Assembly: GCF_003263785.1 (NCBI RefSeq)
Contig: NZ_JYJK01000130.1
Location: 151,892-215,891, forward strand
Direction: 5' to 3'
Length of the DNA: 64,000 bases
Source: Vibrio variabilis
GTDB taxonomy: Bacteria > Pseudomonadota > Gammaproteobacteria > Enterobacterales > Vibrionaceae
The position numbers were made by a program, and so were the translations under genes. The notes below the pieces were generated by a model. The model did no database searches and was not told where the DNA came from. It saw only the letters and a list, made by a program, of their open reading frames with translations. Numbering within the stretch: the stretch's first letter is position 1; the number at the start of each line of letters is the position of its first letter. This document shows positions 10,152-18,226 of the stretch, piece after piece.

Positions 10152-10198
10152 CCTCGCCCTTAAATTGTCACCGAACTAAGTTTTTGGGAGTTAGACCC

Positions 10199-10459
10199 TT
10201 GGCAAACAGTAAATCTGCTAAGAAGCGCGCTATCCAAGCTGAGAAACGTCGCCAGCACAACGCTAGCCGTCGTTCTATGATGCGCACTTACATGAAGAAA
10301 ACAATCGCAGCTATCGAAGCTGGCGACAAAGAAGCAGCAACTTCAGCATTTGCAGAAGTTACTCCAATCCTTGACCGCATGGCGACTAAAGGCCTTATTC
10401 ATAAGAATAAAGCTGCTCGTCACAAGTCACGCTTCTCTGCTGCAATCAAAGCTCTATAA
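10199..10459 (+). CDS. rpsT: 30S ribosomal protein S20
   Basis: S20 binds 16S rRNA early in small-subunit assembly. I start it at the TTG at 10199, preceded by GGGAG, giving 86 residues (LANSKSAKKRAIQ...). The UUG start is also used in E. coli rpsT, where it is tied to translational autoregulation. A longer in-frame reading upstream covers the promoter and leader and is not coding. Basic residues and the conserved NASRRSMMRTYMKK and GLIHKNKAARHKSR stretches are diagnostic. It is divergent from murJ. Confidence 0.97.
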   Translation: MANSKSAKKRAIQAEKRRQHNASRRSMMRTYMKKTIAAIEAGDKEAATSAFAEVTPILDRMATKGLIHKNKAARHKSRFSAAIKAL

Positions 10460-10478
10460 TTTAGACTTTGTATTGTGT

Positions 10479-10508
10479 TAAAAAAACCGGCTAAGGCCGG
10501 TTTTTTTG
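10479..10508 (+). terminator. rpsT terminator
   Basis: AAAAACCGGC/GCCGGTTTTTTT hairpin shortly after the rpsT stop codon. Confidence 0.9.
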
Positions 10509-10586
10509 TATCCGTATTTTCTGTATTGACCGTTTTCTCTATTAACAAGAAAACACTCGCTACCACAAAATAGCGAACGTCATCAC

Positions 10587-10886
10587 TTACTTGTCGCTGC
10601 AGTACATGCCATGCAACGTTTCAATCAACTGGCGAACTTCGCTGCTGCTCAAGGTGTAAAACACCGTTTGTGCCTCTTTACGCGTGGAAACCAACCCATC
10701 GCGGCGCAACCAAGCTAAATGTTGCGACAATGCTGATTGGCTCAATTCCAAACGCGCGCACAACTCACCGACCGACAACTCTGTATTGTGTAGCATGCAC
10801 AGAATTTGCAGGCGTCTCTCATTAGCCATCGCTTTTAAGAGTACTACCGCTTGTGATGCGTTTTTCTCCATATCCTGCAAGTTCAT
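10587..10886 (-). CDS. hlyU: ArsR/SmtB-family virulence regulator HlyU
   Basis: A 99-residue winged-helix protein close to Vibrio HlyU, which derepresses haemolysin/RTX toxin genes by countering H-NS. The helix-turn-helix region reads LSVGELCARLELSQSALSQH (about residues 36-55), followed by the wing RRDGLVSTRKEAQTVFYTL. It lacks the metal-binding Cys box of ArsR sensors but keeps two cysteines (in ILCML and MYCSDK), as in HlyU. Its place between rpsT and nhaR matches V. cholerae order. No toxin operon is present in this window. Confidence 0.9.
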   Translation of the reverse strand: MNLQDMEKNASQAVVLLKAMANERRLQILCMLHNTELSVGELCARLELSQSALSQHLAWLRRDGLVSTRKEAQTVFYTLSSSEVRQLIETLHGMYCSDK

Positions 10887-11055
10887 AATCTACCTCTATT
10901 CATTTGGTGATATCATTGCCAATGTGCCAGTCTTTGTCACAGAAAATCACAACACTGGCCATTTCCGACACATTTTACATGGTTAGCCCGCGCATGCTAA
11001 CGCTTTGTTTAATTAACTGTTGTTGAAATAAGTAAATTGATAACTAACTCTAAAC

Positions 11056-11949
11056 TTAAAACGCAAGCAGATCAGTAAAATCGGCTTCACAGACACTTTT
11101 TACCGCTGGATGTTGGATCATTCGCTCTGCGAAGATTACGTAATACTCTTCTTTAATGTCTTCAATATCTCCAATCAACTGCAAGTTACGCTTATCTTTT
11201 ATTTCCGACATGTAGATACTCGGTGCGAGGAAGATGACATCGTCTTTGTACATAGAGAAGGCCTTCATCAACGCAACATCGTCAAACTCACCCAAAATAT
11301 TCGGCTGGATCCCCTGTTGGTCAAACCATTGGATCACTTTACGACCCATGGATGTACGGCTACCTGGGATAAGAAGCCGGGTCTGTTCCAGCACTTCAGG
11401 AAAACGCACATTCTCCAAATGCCCTGAAGTAAAGAAGCTCATACGACTTTCGCCCAGTTTTTTACTGAACAACCCCGGACTCTGGCTGGAGTCCACTGGA
11501 CAATCAGACAGAATCATATCCAGCTTATGCTGAGCCAGTTGCTCTAGCAGCATTTCGTGTGTTGATTCAAAGCAGCGAAGATGGATGTTGTTATCTTCAG
11601 GGATGGTCGTCATCAAAATCTTACTGACGAGACGTTTAGACAGTGCATCCGCGACACCAACATCAAACAATAGATTGGAGCGCTGGCTGTAGTTAACGAT
11701 GTCCAGCATCTCATAACTCAGTCCAAACATTCGATCGGCGTATTTATAGACCAGTTGTCCAAGCTCAGTGGGTTCAACACTTCGACCATTTCGCTTCGTC
11801 AGTTTGCCATCCATACGCTCTTCCAGCGCTTTGATTTGACCGGTGACCGTTTGTGGAGTCAAAAACAGCGCATCGGCCGCTTTGGTAACGGAACCTTGTT
11901 TGCACACCATCCAGAAGTAGTACAAATGGTTGTAGTTGAGATGAGACAT
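11056..11949 (-). CDS. nhaR: LysR-type transcriptional activator NhaR
   Basis: A 297-residue LysR-family regulator. The N-terminal helix-turn-helix is in YYFWMVCKQGSVTKAADALF and LTPQTVTGQIKALEERM (residues about 10-47). The effector domain begins near residue 90. The sequence matches NhaR, which in E. coli activates the Na+/H+ antiporter gene nhaA in response to sodium. No nhaA is adjacent; the divergent neighbour is the sodium-coupled phosphate transporter nptA, and both fit life in salt. A 169-base gap separates it from hlyU downstream, in which I see no clear element. Confidence 0.88.
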   Translation of the reverse strand: MSHLNYNHLYYFWMVCKQGSVTKAADALFLTPQTVTGQIKALEERMDGKLTKRNGRSVEPTELGQLVYKYADRMFGLSYEMLDIVNYSQRSNLLFDVGVADALSKRLVSKILMTTIPEDNNIHLRCFESTHEMLLEQLAQHKLDMILSDCPVDSSQSPGLFSKKLGESRMSFFTSGHLENVRFPEVLEQTRLLIPGSRTSMGRKVIQWFDQQGIQPNILGEFDDVALMKAFSMYKDDVIFLAPSIYMSEIKDKRNLQLIGDIEDIKEEYYVIFAERMIQHPAVKSVCEADFTDLLAF

Positions 11950-12262
11950 GCTAAATCGCCTAAATTGAGTGACTCTCTTTTATAGCAAAATCTCGCCACA
12001 TCAACAATATTCGATATAACCGATGTCAAAAACAAATTACCCATCTTTTTTACGAAACAAGCACTGTCACATTCGCCACACTACTGTCATATAAATGACA
12101 AAGTGGTCAATATAAATCGATTTAATTCATCAATAGTGTCAGATTAATCTCTTTTTCTCAAAAAGAATCACTCCCTTTGATATCAATAAGTTAAATGCGT
12201 AAATGCAAATTTACAGCACAAAAATCAACCGATGATCGCACTTAAATCACATAGAAATAGTT
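11950..12262. other. Intergenic region nhaR-nptA, upstream part
   Basis: AT-rich divergent control region. It contains an inverted repeat TGTCAT-ATAA-ATGACA near 12085-12100 and several CTGTCA motifs. I see no gene. It probably holds the nhaR promoter. Confidence 0.4.
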
Positions 12263-12296
12263 TCGTCATATTTCTGTAATATTCGAGTTCTACTAT
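12263..12296 (+). promoter_or_regulatory. Pho-box-like promoter of nptA
   Basis: TCGTCAT-ATTT-CTGTAAT (12263-12280) follows the 7-4-7 PhoB half-site pattern CTGTCAT-N4-CTGTCAT with 11 of 14 matches. TACTAT at 12291-12296 sits about 10 bases downstream, the spacing expected when the Pho box replaces a -35 element. Confidence 0.55.
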
Positions 12297-12354
12297 CGCG
12301 TCAGATTCAACAACAGGCCGCAGATAGATTAACCAAGGCCAAACGGAGAAAACT

Positions 12355-13503
12355 ATGATGAACCAAGCAACTACAGCGACGACTCCTATGTCGACTACGA
12401 CGCGTTGGCTGCGCTGGGCTAACTTGGCATTCATGCTTTACTTATTGCTACTTGCTGTTTCTATGGTAGGTAGTGGCTTCAAAATGGCGACTGGCGAGCA
12501 CGCAAAAGTGCTGTTCGAGTTTGCTTCTCACCCAGTTGCAGGCTTGATGATTGGTCTTGTTGCTACGGCACTTATCCAATCTTCTAGTACCGTTACGTCT
12601 ATTATTGTTGGTCTGGTAGCCGGTGGCCTACCTGTTACAACAGCAATCCCAATGATCATGGGTGCTAACATTGGTACTACGGTAACCAATACCCTAGTAA
12701 GCTTGGGTCACGTTCGTTGTAACACCGAATTTAAGCGCGCTTTTGCAAGTGCAACGATTCACGACTTCTTCAACTTGCTTGCTGTGGCTATCTTCCTGCC
12801 ACTGGAAATGATGTTCGGCGTGCTAGACAAGATCTCTAGCTGGCTGGTATCGCCTATGATGGCAACAGGCGACATGAGCATGAAGGGGCTTAACTTCATC
12901 AAACCAATCACCAAACCAGTAGTGAGCGCGATTCAAGAGCCGCTAAGTGCATTTGGTGGTGTGACTGGTGGTGTACTACTTATCGTGCTTGGTATCGCAA
13001 CTATCTTCGTTGCCATCACTGTGATGGGTAAGCTCATGAAGAGCCTAATGGTTGGCCGTGCTCGTGAGATTCTGAAGAACGCAATTGGTCGTGGTCCAAT
13101 TCACGGTATCGTATCTGGCTCTATCGTGACTGTACTGGTTCAGTCTTCATCTACCACCACCAGCTTAATGGTTCCACTAGTAGGTACTGGTGCTCTTAAA
13201 GTTCGTGACGTGTACCCATTTACGCTAGGTGCGAACATTGGTACTTGTATTACGGGTCTACTCGCTGCAACTGCGGTATCTGGTGAGTACGCTGTGTTTG
13301 CTCTGCAGATTGCTTTGGTACACTTAGTGTTCAACATTATGGCAACGGTATTTATCTTCGGTATTCCGTTCCTGCGTGAACTGCCAGTAAAAGGCGCCGA
13401 CTTTATCTCTGATATGGCTATCAAGAACAAGGCCGTTGTTGCGGGTTACCTAGTGTCTATCTTTGTGGTTATCCCGGGCTCTATTCTAGCGCTGACCGCT
13501 TAA
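12355..13503 (+). CDS. nptA: Na+/phosphate cotransporter NptA
   Basis: A 382-residue integral membrane protein of the NptA/SLC34 type Na+/Pi symporters. The two internal repeats each carry the QSSS signature of this family: ALIQSSSTVTSIIVGL near residue 75 and VLVQSSSTTTSLMVPL near residue 265. Both are followed by a GANIGT motif. About eight to ten hydrophobic segments are visible. It imports inorganic phosphate using the sodium gradient. A Pho-box-like promoter lies 75-90 bases upstream, so induction by phosphate starvation is likely. An AACGGAGAA Shine-Dalgarno precedes the start. Confidence 0.92.
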   Translation: MMNQATTATTPMSTTTRWLRWANLAFMLYLLLLAVSMVGSGFKMATGEHAKVLFEFASHPVAGLMIGLVATALIQSSSTVTSIIVGLVAGGLPVTTAIPMIMGANIGTTVTNTLVSLGHVRCNTEFKRAFASATIHDFFNLLAVAIFLPLEMMFGVLDKISSWLVSPMMATGDMSMKGLNFIKPITKPVVSAIQEPLSAFGGVTGGVLLIVLGIATIFVAITVMGKLMKSLMVGRAREILKNAIGRGPIHGIVSGSIVTVLVQSSSTTTSLMVPLVGTGALKVRDVYPFTLGANIGTCITGLLAATAVSGEYAVFALQIALVHLVFNIMATVFIFGIPFLRELPVKGADFISDMAIKNKAVVAGYLVSIFVVIPGSILALTA

Positions 13504-13536
13504 CGATAAGCTCACTAGCGCCACTTTATGGCAACA

Positions 13537-13572
13537 ATAAAAAAACGCTCAGCACCTGCTGAGCGTTTTTGT
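13537..13572. terminator. Terminator between nptA and slp
   Basis: AAAAACGCTCAGCA and TGCTGAGCGTTTTT arms form a strong bidirectional hairpin between convergent genes. Confidence 0.88.
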
Positions 13573-13575
13573 TGT

Positions 13576-14156
13576 TTAGAAGTCACCATAATCGTAGGCG
13601 TCATAAGCATCGTACGCATCGTAATGCTCGATAAGATCGGCTTCGTCGACGTAGTCCCAGTAATAATAGCGATCATAGTAGTAGTTATAGTACGGGTCGC
13701 CGACATAGTAGGTTTTAATGCGTTTATCTTCCGTCCAAAGGTAGTAGTTTGATGCCTTTAGCACTGGGACAGAAAGGGTCTGCTCACCCACTTTAATATC
13801 CGTTTGGCCTTCAATCGTGCCGACAAACGTCATCGGCTTACCGAGTACAAAGATCTTCGGATCTAAAAATCGCTCTACTTTGACAACAAAACGGCTACTT
13901 CCCTGACGGGTCTCATCAGGTCGCCCCTTCGCATCCAGTTCAAAATAACTGATTTGTAGCTCACTACTACTTGCAGATGGATTGGTAAGCTTTGCCACGA
14001 CTCCCCCCAACGAGCAGGTTGGCCTTTAAAAGGCGTAGCATCAGGGCTCGCATCCTGATAGCTCACTAATAGCTTTTCATCGGCAACTTTGATCTCATCA
14101 GGTCCGCTACTGCAGCCCACTAGCAATGCTGCCAATATCCATACATACGCTCGCAT
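13576..14156 (-). CDS. Slp-family outer-membrane lipoprotein, apparent frameshift
   Basis: The N-terminus (MRAYVWILAALLVGCSS) has a signal with lipobox LVGC. The body matches the Slp/YeaY starvation-inducible lipoprotein family: RWGGVVAKLTNP, then YFELDAKGRPDE, SSRFVV and FLDPKIFVLGK. The gene is split at a G6 run (plus strand C 13993-13998); a seventh G joins the halves into 193 residues, close to the usual 188. The C-terminal 40 residues are unusual, very rich in Tyr and Asp, ending in a triple DAY repeat. The function of Slp proteins is poorly known; they are linked to stationary phase and envelope stability. Confidence 0.82.
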
Positions 14157-14394
14157 TTTTGCTCTCCTTTGTCTTCGTCATTTTATTATGAGTCAACCGC
14201 TTAACGCTTCGCAAGTGACAACCTACTGTGAGTCTTTGCATCCTATTATTGACACATTACCCACTAAGGCTAGCCGTCAATACAGCTCAACAATACCCCA
14301 ACTAGAAACTGACCCAAGATTGACGCTGACCAACTTACCGAAGTTTAGCTCCTTGTTTACTCTATTACGCAATCACTATGTATAGGACTCTGTC

Positions 14395-14748
14395 ATGAAA
14401 ACAAAAATTCTACTTCTCAGCGCACTGATCGCCTCACCTAGCTTTGCTTACTACTGTGACCAAACCGCAGAAGGTGCTATCGATGGCGCCGTAGATGGTG
14501 CAATTACAGGCGCGGTTGTCGGTGGCATTGTTGATGGTGGTCGCGGCGCAGCGGCCGGAGCTGCGATCGGTGGCGGTACAGGTGCGGTTGTGGGTACCGT
14601 AGATGGTGCTTACGATGAAGAAGCATGTGAAGTGGTTACTGACGTGGCAGTAGAAGACGAAATCGTGGCTGAGGAAGTGGTAGAGGAAGAAATTGTCGAA
14701 GAAGAGATCATCGACGAAGAAATTGCTGAAGAGTACTACTACGACTAA
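14395..14748 (+). CDS. Exported glycine-zipper protein with acidic tail
   Basis: A 117-residue protein with a Sec signal (MKTKILLLSALIASPSFA, cleavage after residue 18). Residues 25-75 are a glycine-zipper segment of repeated G-A-V-G motifs (EGAIDGAVDGAITGAVVGG, then GAAAGAAIGGGTGAVVG). The last 40 residues are almost all Glu, Asp, Val and Ile in repeats of EEEIVEEEIIDEE, ending YYYD. Two cysteines (Cys21 and the one in EEACEVV) flank the zipper. I know of no function. Glycine zippers often insert into or associate with membranes, so a periplasmic or outer-membrane role is inference. The start has no strong Shine-Dalgarno. Confidence 0.75.
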   Translation: MKTKILLLSALIASPSFAYYCDQTAEGAIDGAVDGAITGAVVGGIVDGGRGAAAGAAIGGGTGAVVGTVDGAYDEEACEVVTDVAVEDEIVAEEVVEEEIVEEEIIDEEIAEEYYYD

Positions 14749-14862
14749 CGTTTTACCTTCACATTTTGGCAGTTACTTAGAGGTAACATCCCCCTGTGTT
14801 ACTGCCATCCTTTTCTTCCCAGCGATAGACTGCAGTCAATAAACTCGACGAAAAGGTCCAGT

Positions 14863-15603
14863 ATGCACAAAATCGCACTCGTTACCGGTGCGTTTCAAGG
14901 GATCGGTCTCGCCACATCTGAAATGCTCATGGAACAAGGTTTTCACGTGATCATGGCGGACATCCAATCTTGCAGCGCCCTCGCCAATGAATTCCGCCAC
15001 AAAGGCTATCTCGCGTCGCACGTCAAAATCGATCTTGCGATGTCTTCTATGTTTCCAGCTATCGCCAATAAGATAGACGATGAATTTGGTCGTTTGGATG
15101 TGTTGGTCAACAACGCTTCGATCTTAGCGGATTTTGGCAAGCATCCATCGCTGATCGATGAAGATACCTATCGACGAGTGATTGAAGTCAATCAGATTGG
15201 GCCATTCTTACTTACACGAGCCTTGACCCCGCTGCTGAAAAAATCCACTGGGGCACGCGTGGTCAATGTCTCGAGTCAAGCAGCGCAACTTTCTCAGCTC
15301 GCCAATATGCACTCTCCATGGAGAGACGATGTCTGCGCAGCCTACCAGTCTTCAAAAATTGGCGTCAATGCCAATACTGTCCTGTTTGCCAAAGAGCTTG
15401 AGTCATTTGGGATTAAGGTGAATTCCTACTGCCCTGGCTGGGTCGATTCTGGCATGAACCTAGACGAGCTTCCCGAATATGGGGACAACGTGAAGCTGAA
15501 AACGCCACGTGAAGGTGCCGACACAGCGATCTGGTTAGCGACACTAGAAGATGATGGTCCAACTGCAGGCTTCTTTACCGAACGTGAAGCCATTAGCTGG
15601 TAA
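14863..15603 (+). CDS. Short-chain dehydrogenase/reductase
   Basis: A 246-residue classical SDR. The cofactor loop is TGAFQGIGLA at residues 8-17, NNAS follows near residue 85, the catalytic Ser is in VNVSSQA, and YQSSK (YxxxK, near residue 162) completes the active site. PGWVDSGM follows beta-6. Substrate cannot be read from sequence. It resembles carbonyl-reductase-like SDRs (plant and animal CBR1 type) by the NQIGPFLLTRALTPLLK region. It stands alone, convergent with thyA. Confidence 0.85.
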   Translation: MHKIALVTGAFQGIGLATSEMLMEQGFHVIMADIQSCSALANEFRHKGYLASHVKIDLAMSSMFPAIANKIDDEFGRLDVLVNNASILADFGKHPSLIDEDTYRRVIEVNQIGPFLLTRALTPLLKKSTGARVVNVSSQAAQLSQLANMHSPWRDDVCAAYQSSKIGVNANTVLFAKELESFGIKVNSYCPGWVDSGMNLDELPEYGDNVKLKTPREGADTAIWLATLEDDGPTAGFFTEREAISW

Positions 15604-15641
15604 CGAAGCTATTACTCCGTAGCAAAGCGACTATCTGGTCA

Positions 15642-15682
15642 CAAAAAACGCCGAGCAGACTGACCTGCTCGGCGTTTTTGTT
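15642..15682. terminator. Terminator between SDR gene and thyA
   Basis: AAAAAACGCCGAGCAG and CTGCTCGGCGTTTTT arms, bidirectional. Confidence 0.9.
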
Positions 15683-15701
15683 CGATTCCTTACGCGAAAC
15701 G

Positions 15702-16553
15702 CTACACTGAGAACGGATAACGAATCGGCTCGTGACTCTCGTAACCTATCACTTCAAAATCATCCAGCGTTACCCAAGTTTCTAAGTCTTCTAGTGACTT
15801 AATTTTAGGGTTAATGCGGAACTCTGGCGCGGCCAAAGGCTCACGTTTAAGCTGCACATCACGCATTAGCTCAAGCTGGTCTTCATAAATGTGTGCATTG
15901 ACGATCTTGTGGTAAGCCTGACCCGGCTTCTTGCCCGTAATTTGCGCCATAATGGCTAAGAACACATACACCTGAACCATATTAAAATTAAGTCCAAGCG
16001 GCACATCACAGGAGCGCTGAGTGCTGTTTAGATATAGGGTATCGCCCAGTAGAGAGAAGTGGTGGCTGTACATACATGGACGTAGGCACCCCATGTGAAA
16101 TTCACCTGGGTTGTAGAAATTAAGAATTTCACCACGATCATCAACCCCCTTTGAAAGGTCATCAACAATCTTGCGAAGCTGGTCGATATGGCCACCGTCC
16201 GGTTTAGCCCACGCTCGCCCCTGAACACCGTACACACGTCCCATATCATCTTCACCTTTACGATAAGGATTATTTAGCCATGCTTCATTGAGATTTGCAT
16301 TGGCATCCCATGTTTTGGTGCCCAACTTACGAAAATCTTCCGCATTGTCATAGCCGCGGATGTAGCCAAGTAGCTCAGCGACGGCTGCTTTCCAAAAGCT
16401 CTTGCGAGTTGTGACCAATGGAAAGGCATTACCAGCAACATCGTAAGTCAGATCGGCATTAATCACGGTTAAACAACGTTTACCTGTGCGCTCGTTCTCA
16501 ACCCAAACACCCTCGTCAACGATTCGCTGACATAAGTCTAAATACTGCTTCAC
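15702..16553 (-). CDS. thyA: Thymidylate synthase
   Basis: ThyA methylates dUMP to dTMP using methylene-tetrahydrofolate. It has 283 residues, longer than the 264 of E. coli because of extra sequence in the small domain. The nucleophile is in GCLRPCMYSHH, where the residue after the catalytic Cys is Met rather than the His of E. coli PCH. The dUMP-binding STQRSCDVPLGLNFNMVQ motif is intact, as is the C-terminal IRYPFSV. It lies 11 bases after lgt, the same pairing as in enterobacteria, at the end of the rppH-ptsP-tauE-lgt-thyA run. Confidence 0.95.
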   Translation of the reverse strand: MKQYLDLCQRIVDEGVWVENERTGKRCLTVINADLTYDVAGNAFPLVTTRKSFWKAAVAELLGYIRGYDNAEDFRKLGTKTWDANANLNEAWLNNPYRKGEDDMGRVYGVQGRAWAKPDGGHIDQLRKIVDDLSKGVDDRGEILNFYNPGEFHMGCLRPCMYSHHFSLLGDTLYLNSTQRSCDVPLGLNFNMVQVYVFLAIMAQITGKKPGQAYHKIVNAHIYEDQLELMRDVQLKREPLAAPEFRINPKIKSLEDLETWVTLDDFEVIGYESHEPIRYPFSV

Positions 16554-16564
16554 GACAATTCCTA

Positions 16565-17380
16565 TTACTTCGATACTTTTGGAGCGGTTGCACCGTTGAC
16601 TTTATAAGCCCACGCGACCATCAAACCGCCAATGATCACCATTGGCAATGAAAGGATTTGACCCATTGAGATAAATCCACCAAACAAACCTAGGTGAGCA
16701 TCAGGCTCGCGCACGTACTCTACCATAAATCTAAAGGTTCCATAACCAAGCAAGAACAGGCCAGAGACTGAGCCTTCTGGGCGAGGTTTGCGAATAAACC
16801 AGTTCAAGATAAGGAATAAAACCACACCTTCTAGTGCAAACTCATACAACTGAGATGGATGGCGTGGTAATGGACCGCCATTTGGGAAGATGATCGCCCA
16901 TGGCACATCCGTTACTCGTCCCCACAGTTCACTATTCATGAAGTTGCCAAGACGTCCCATACCTAAGCCAAACGGCACTAATGGCGCAATAAAATCAGCA
17001 ACATTGAAGAAGGTACGACCGTTTTTACGTGCATACCAGAACATCGCGGTGATCACACCCAGCAACCCACCATGGAATGACATGCCACCCGTCCACACTT
17101 TGAATAGATAAAGCGGGTCTTGTAGCAATTCTTCAAAGCCGTAAAACAATACGTAGCCGACACGACCACCGATAACCACCCCAAGAAAGCCGGCAAACAG
17201 AAGATCCGACACTTGCTCTCGAGTCCAACCTGACCCCGCCTTATCTGCGCGGCGGTTTGCAAGCCACAAAGCGAAAGCAAAACCGATCAAGTACATCAAA
17301 CCGTACCAACGGACAGATAGTGGACCTAACTCAAACAGAACAGGGTCAATATTTGGAAACTGGATATATCCCTGAGACAT
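16565..17380 (-). CDS. lgt: Prolipoprotein diacylglyceryl transferase
   Basis: Lgt transfers diacylglycerol from phosphatidylglycerol to the lipobox Cys of prolipoproteins in the inner membrane. The 271-residue protein has seven hydrophobic segments. Signature motifs are MSFHGGLLGVI with the essential His and GMGRLGNFMNSELWGR with the essential Arg and Asn. The C-terminal YGTFRFMVEYVREPD is also conserved. It is upstream of and nearly contiguous with thyA. Confidence 0.96.
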   Translation of the reverse strand: MSQGYIQFPNIDPVLFELGPLSVRWYGLMYLIGFAFALWLANRRADKAGSGWTREQVSDLLFAGFLGVVIGGRVGYVLFYGFEELLQDPLYLFKVWTGGMSFHGGLLGVITAMFWYARKNGRTFFNVADFIAPLVPFGLGMGRLGNFMNSELWGRVTDVPWAIIFPNGGPLPRHPSQLYEFALEGVVLFLILNWFIRKPRPEGSVSGLFLLGYGTFRFMVEYVREPDAHLGLFGGFISMGQILSLPMVIIGGLMVAWAYKVNGATAPKVSK

Positions 17381-17413
17381 AAAACGCTCACTTAAAGTTA
17401 TTAAATAATGGGG

Positions 17414-18205
17414 CTAAAACATCATAGAAAATGCCACAAACAATAGAAAGACTGCAAAAATCTTTTTAAGTTTCGGTGTTGGCATCGTCGTCGCCAACTT
17501 GGCACCAAATCGCGTCGTCACCATTGAAGTGGCAGCAATCGCAAACAAAGCAGGTAGGTAAACATAACCGATACTGAACTCGGGCAACCCTTCAACCTTT
17601 GCACCATGAAACACGAAGCCTAACATGCCTGCCAGTGCAATCACACAACCGCAAACCGAAGAAGAACCCACCGCACGACGCATTTCAACGCCATGTTTAC
17701 TCAAAAAAGGCACCGACATCGAGCCTCCACCGATGCCCGCAAGACTCGACACCATGCCAATTCCCGCACCGCAACACGTGGTGATCAAAGGAGATGGCAG
17801 ATTCCGTACCGCTTGAGATTTGATCGATAAGAACATTTGAATCGCTAACATCAACACGATAAAAGCAAATACTTTTGGGAGGTAATGCGAAGGGATCCAC
17901 TCTGCGATGTAAGAGCCAGCGAATCCGCCGATGACCACGCCCGGCATAAGCCACTTAATCACAAACAAATCAACATTGCCTAGCTTTAGGTGATTTATCG
18001 CCGATGAGCCAGAGGCAATAATGATCGAAGCCAACGAGGTCGCCAGCGCGATGTGCATAACAAGCTCACTACCAATGCCAAATTTAGGCAGCAAAAACGC
18101 CAGCGCAGGTACAACAATCAGACCGCCACCAATCCCCAGCAAGCCCGACATAGTTCCTACCACGGCACCAAGCAGTAGCAACAGCAATATCAATTCGTAA
18201 TTCAC
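17414..18205 (-). CDS. TauE/SafE-family membrane transporter
   Basis: A 263-residue inner-membrane protein with seven or eight hydrophobic segments and the two repeated glycine-rich motifs of the TauE/SafE (DUF81) family: GTMSGLLGIGGGLIVVPAL near the N-terminus and SSLAGIGGGSMSVPFL near the middle. Members export sulfite, sulfonates or related anions; the substrate here is not known. It sits 21 bases downstream of ptsP and 33 bases upstream of lgt, so it is probably cotranscribed with them, an arrangement shared by other vibrios. Confidence 0.88.
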   Translation of the reverse strand: MNYELILLLLLLGAVVGTMSGLLGIGGGLIVVPALAFLLPKFGIGSELVMHIALATSLASIIIASGSSAINHLKLGNVDLFVIKWLMPGVVIGGFAGSYIAEWIPSHYLPKVFAFIVLMLAIQMFLSIKSQAVRNLPSPLITTCCGAGIGMVSSLAGIGGGSMSVPFLSKHGVEMRRAVGSSSVCGCVIALAGMLGFVFHGAKVEGLPEFSIGYVYLPALFAIAATSMVTTRFGAKLATTMPTPKLKKIFAVFLLFVAFSMMF

Positions 18206-18226
18206 AACAAGACCAAAATATAAGAG

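Noticed and set aside
12064..12100. CTGTCA repeats as a second Pho box upstream of nptA
   Set aside because: The two copies are about 20 bases apart rather than 11, and the second forms an inverted repeat instead of a direct one.
14188..14385. Plus-strand frame starting MSQPLNASQ upstream of the glycine-zipper gene
   Set aside because: No ribosome-binding site, no recognisable family, and it overlaps the likely promoter region of the divergent slp gene.
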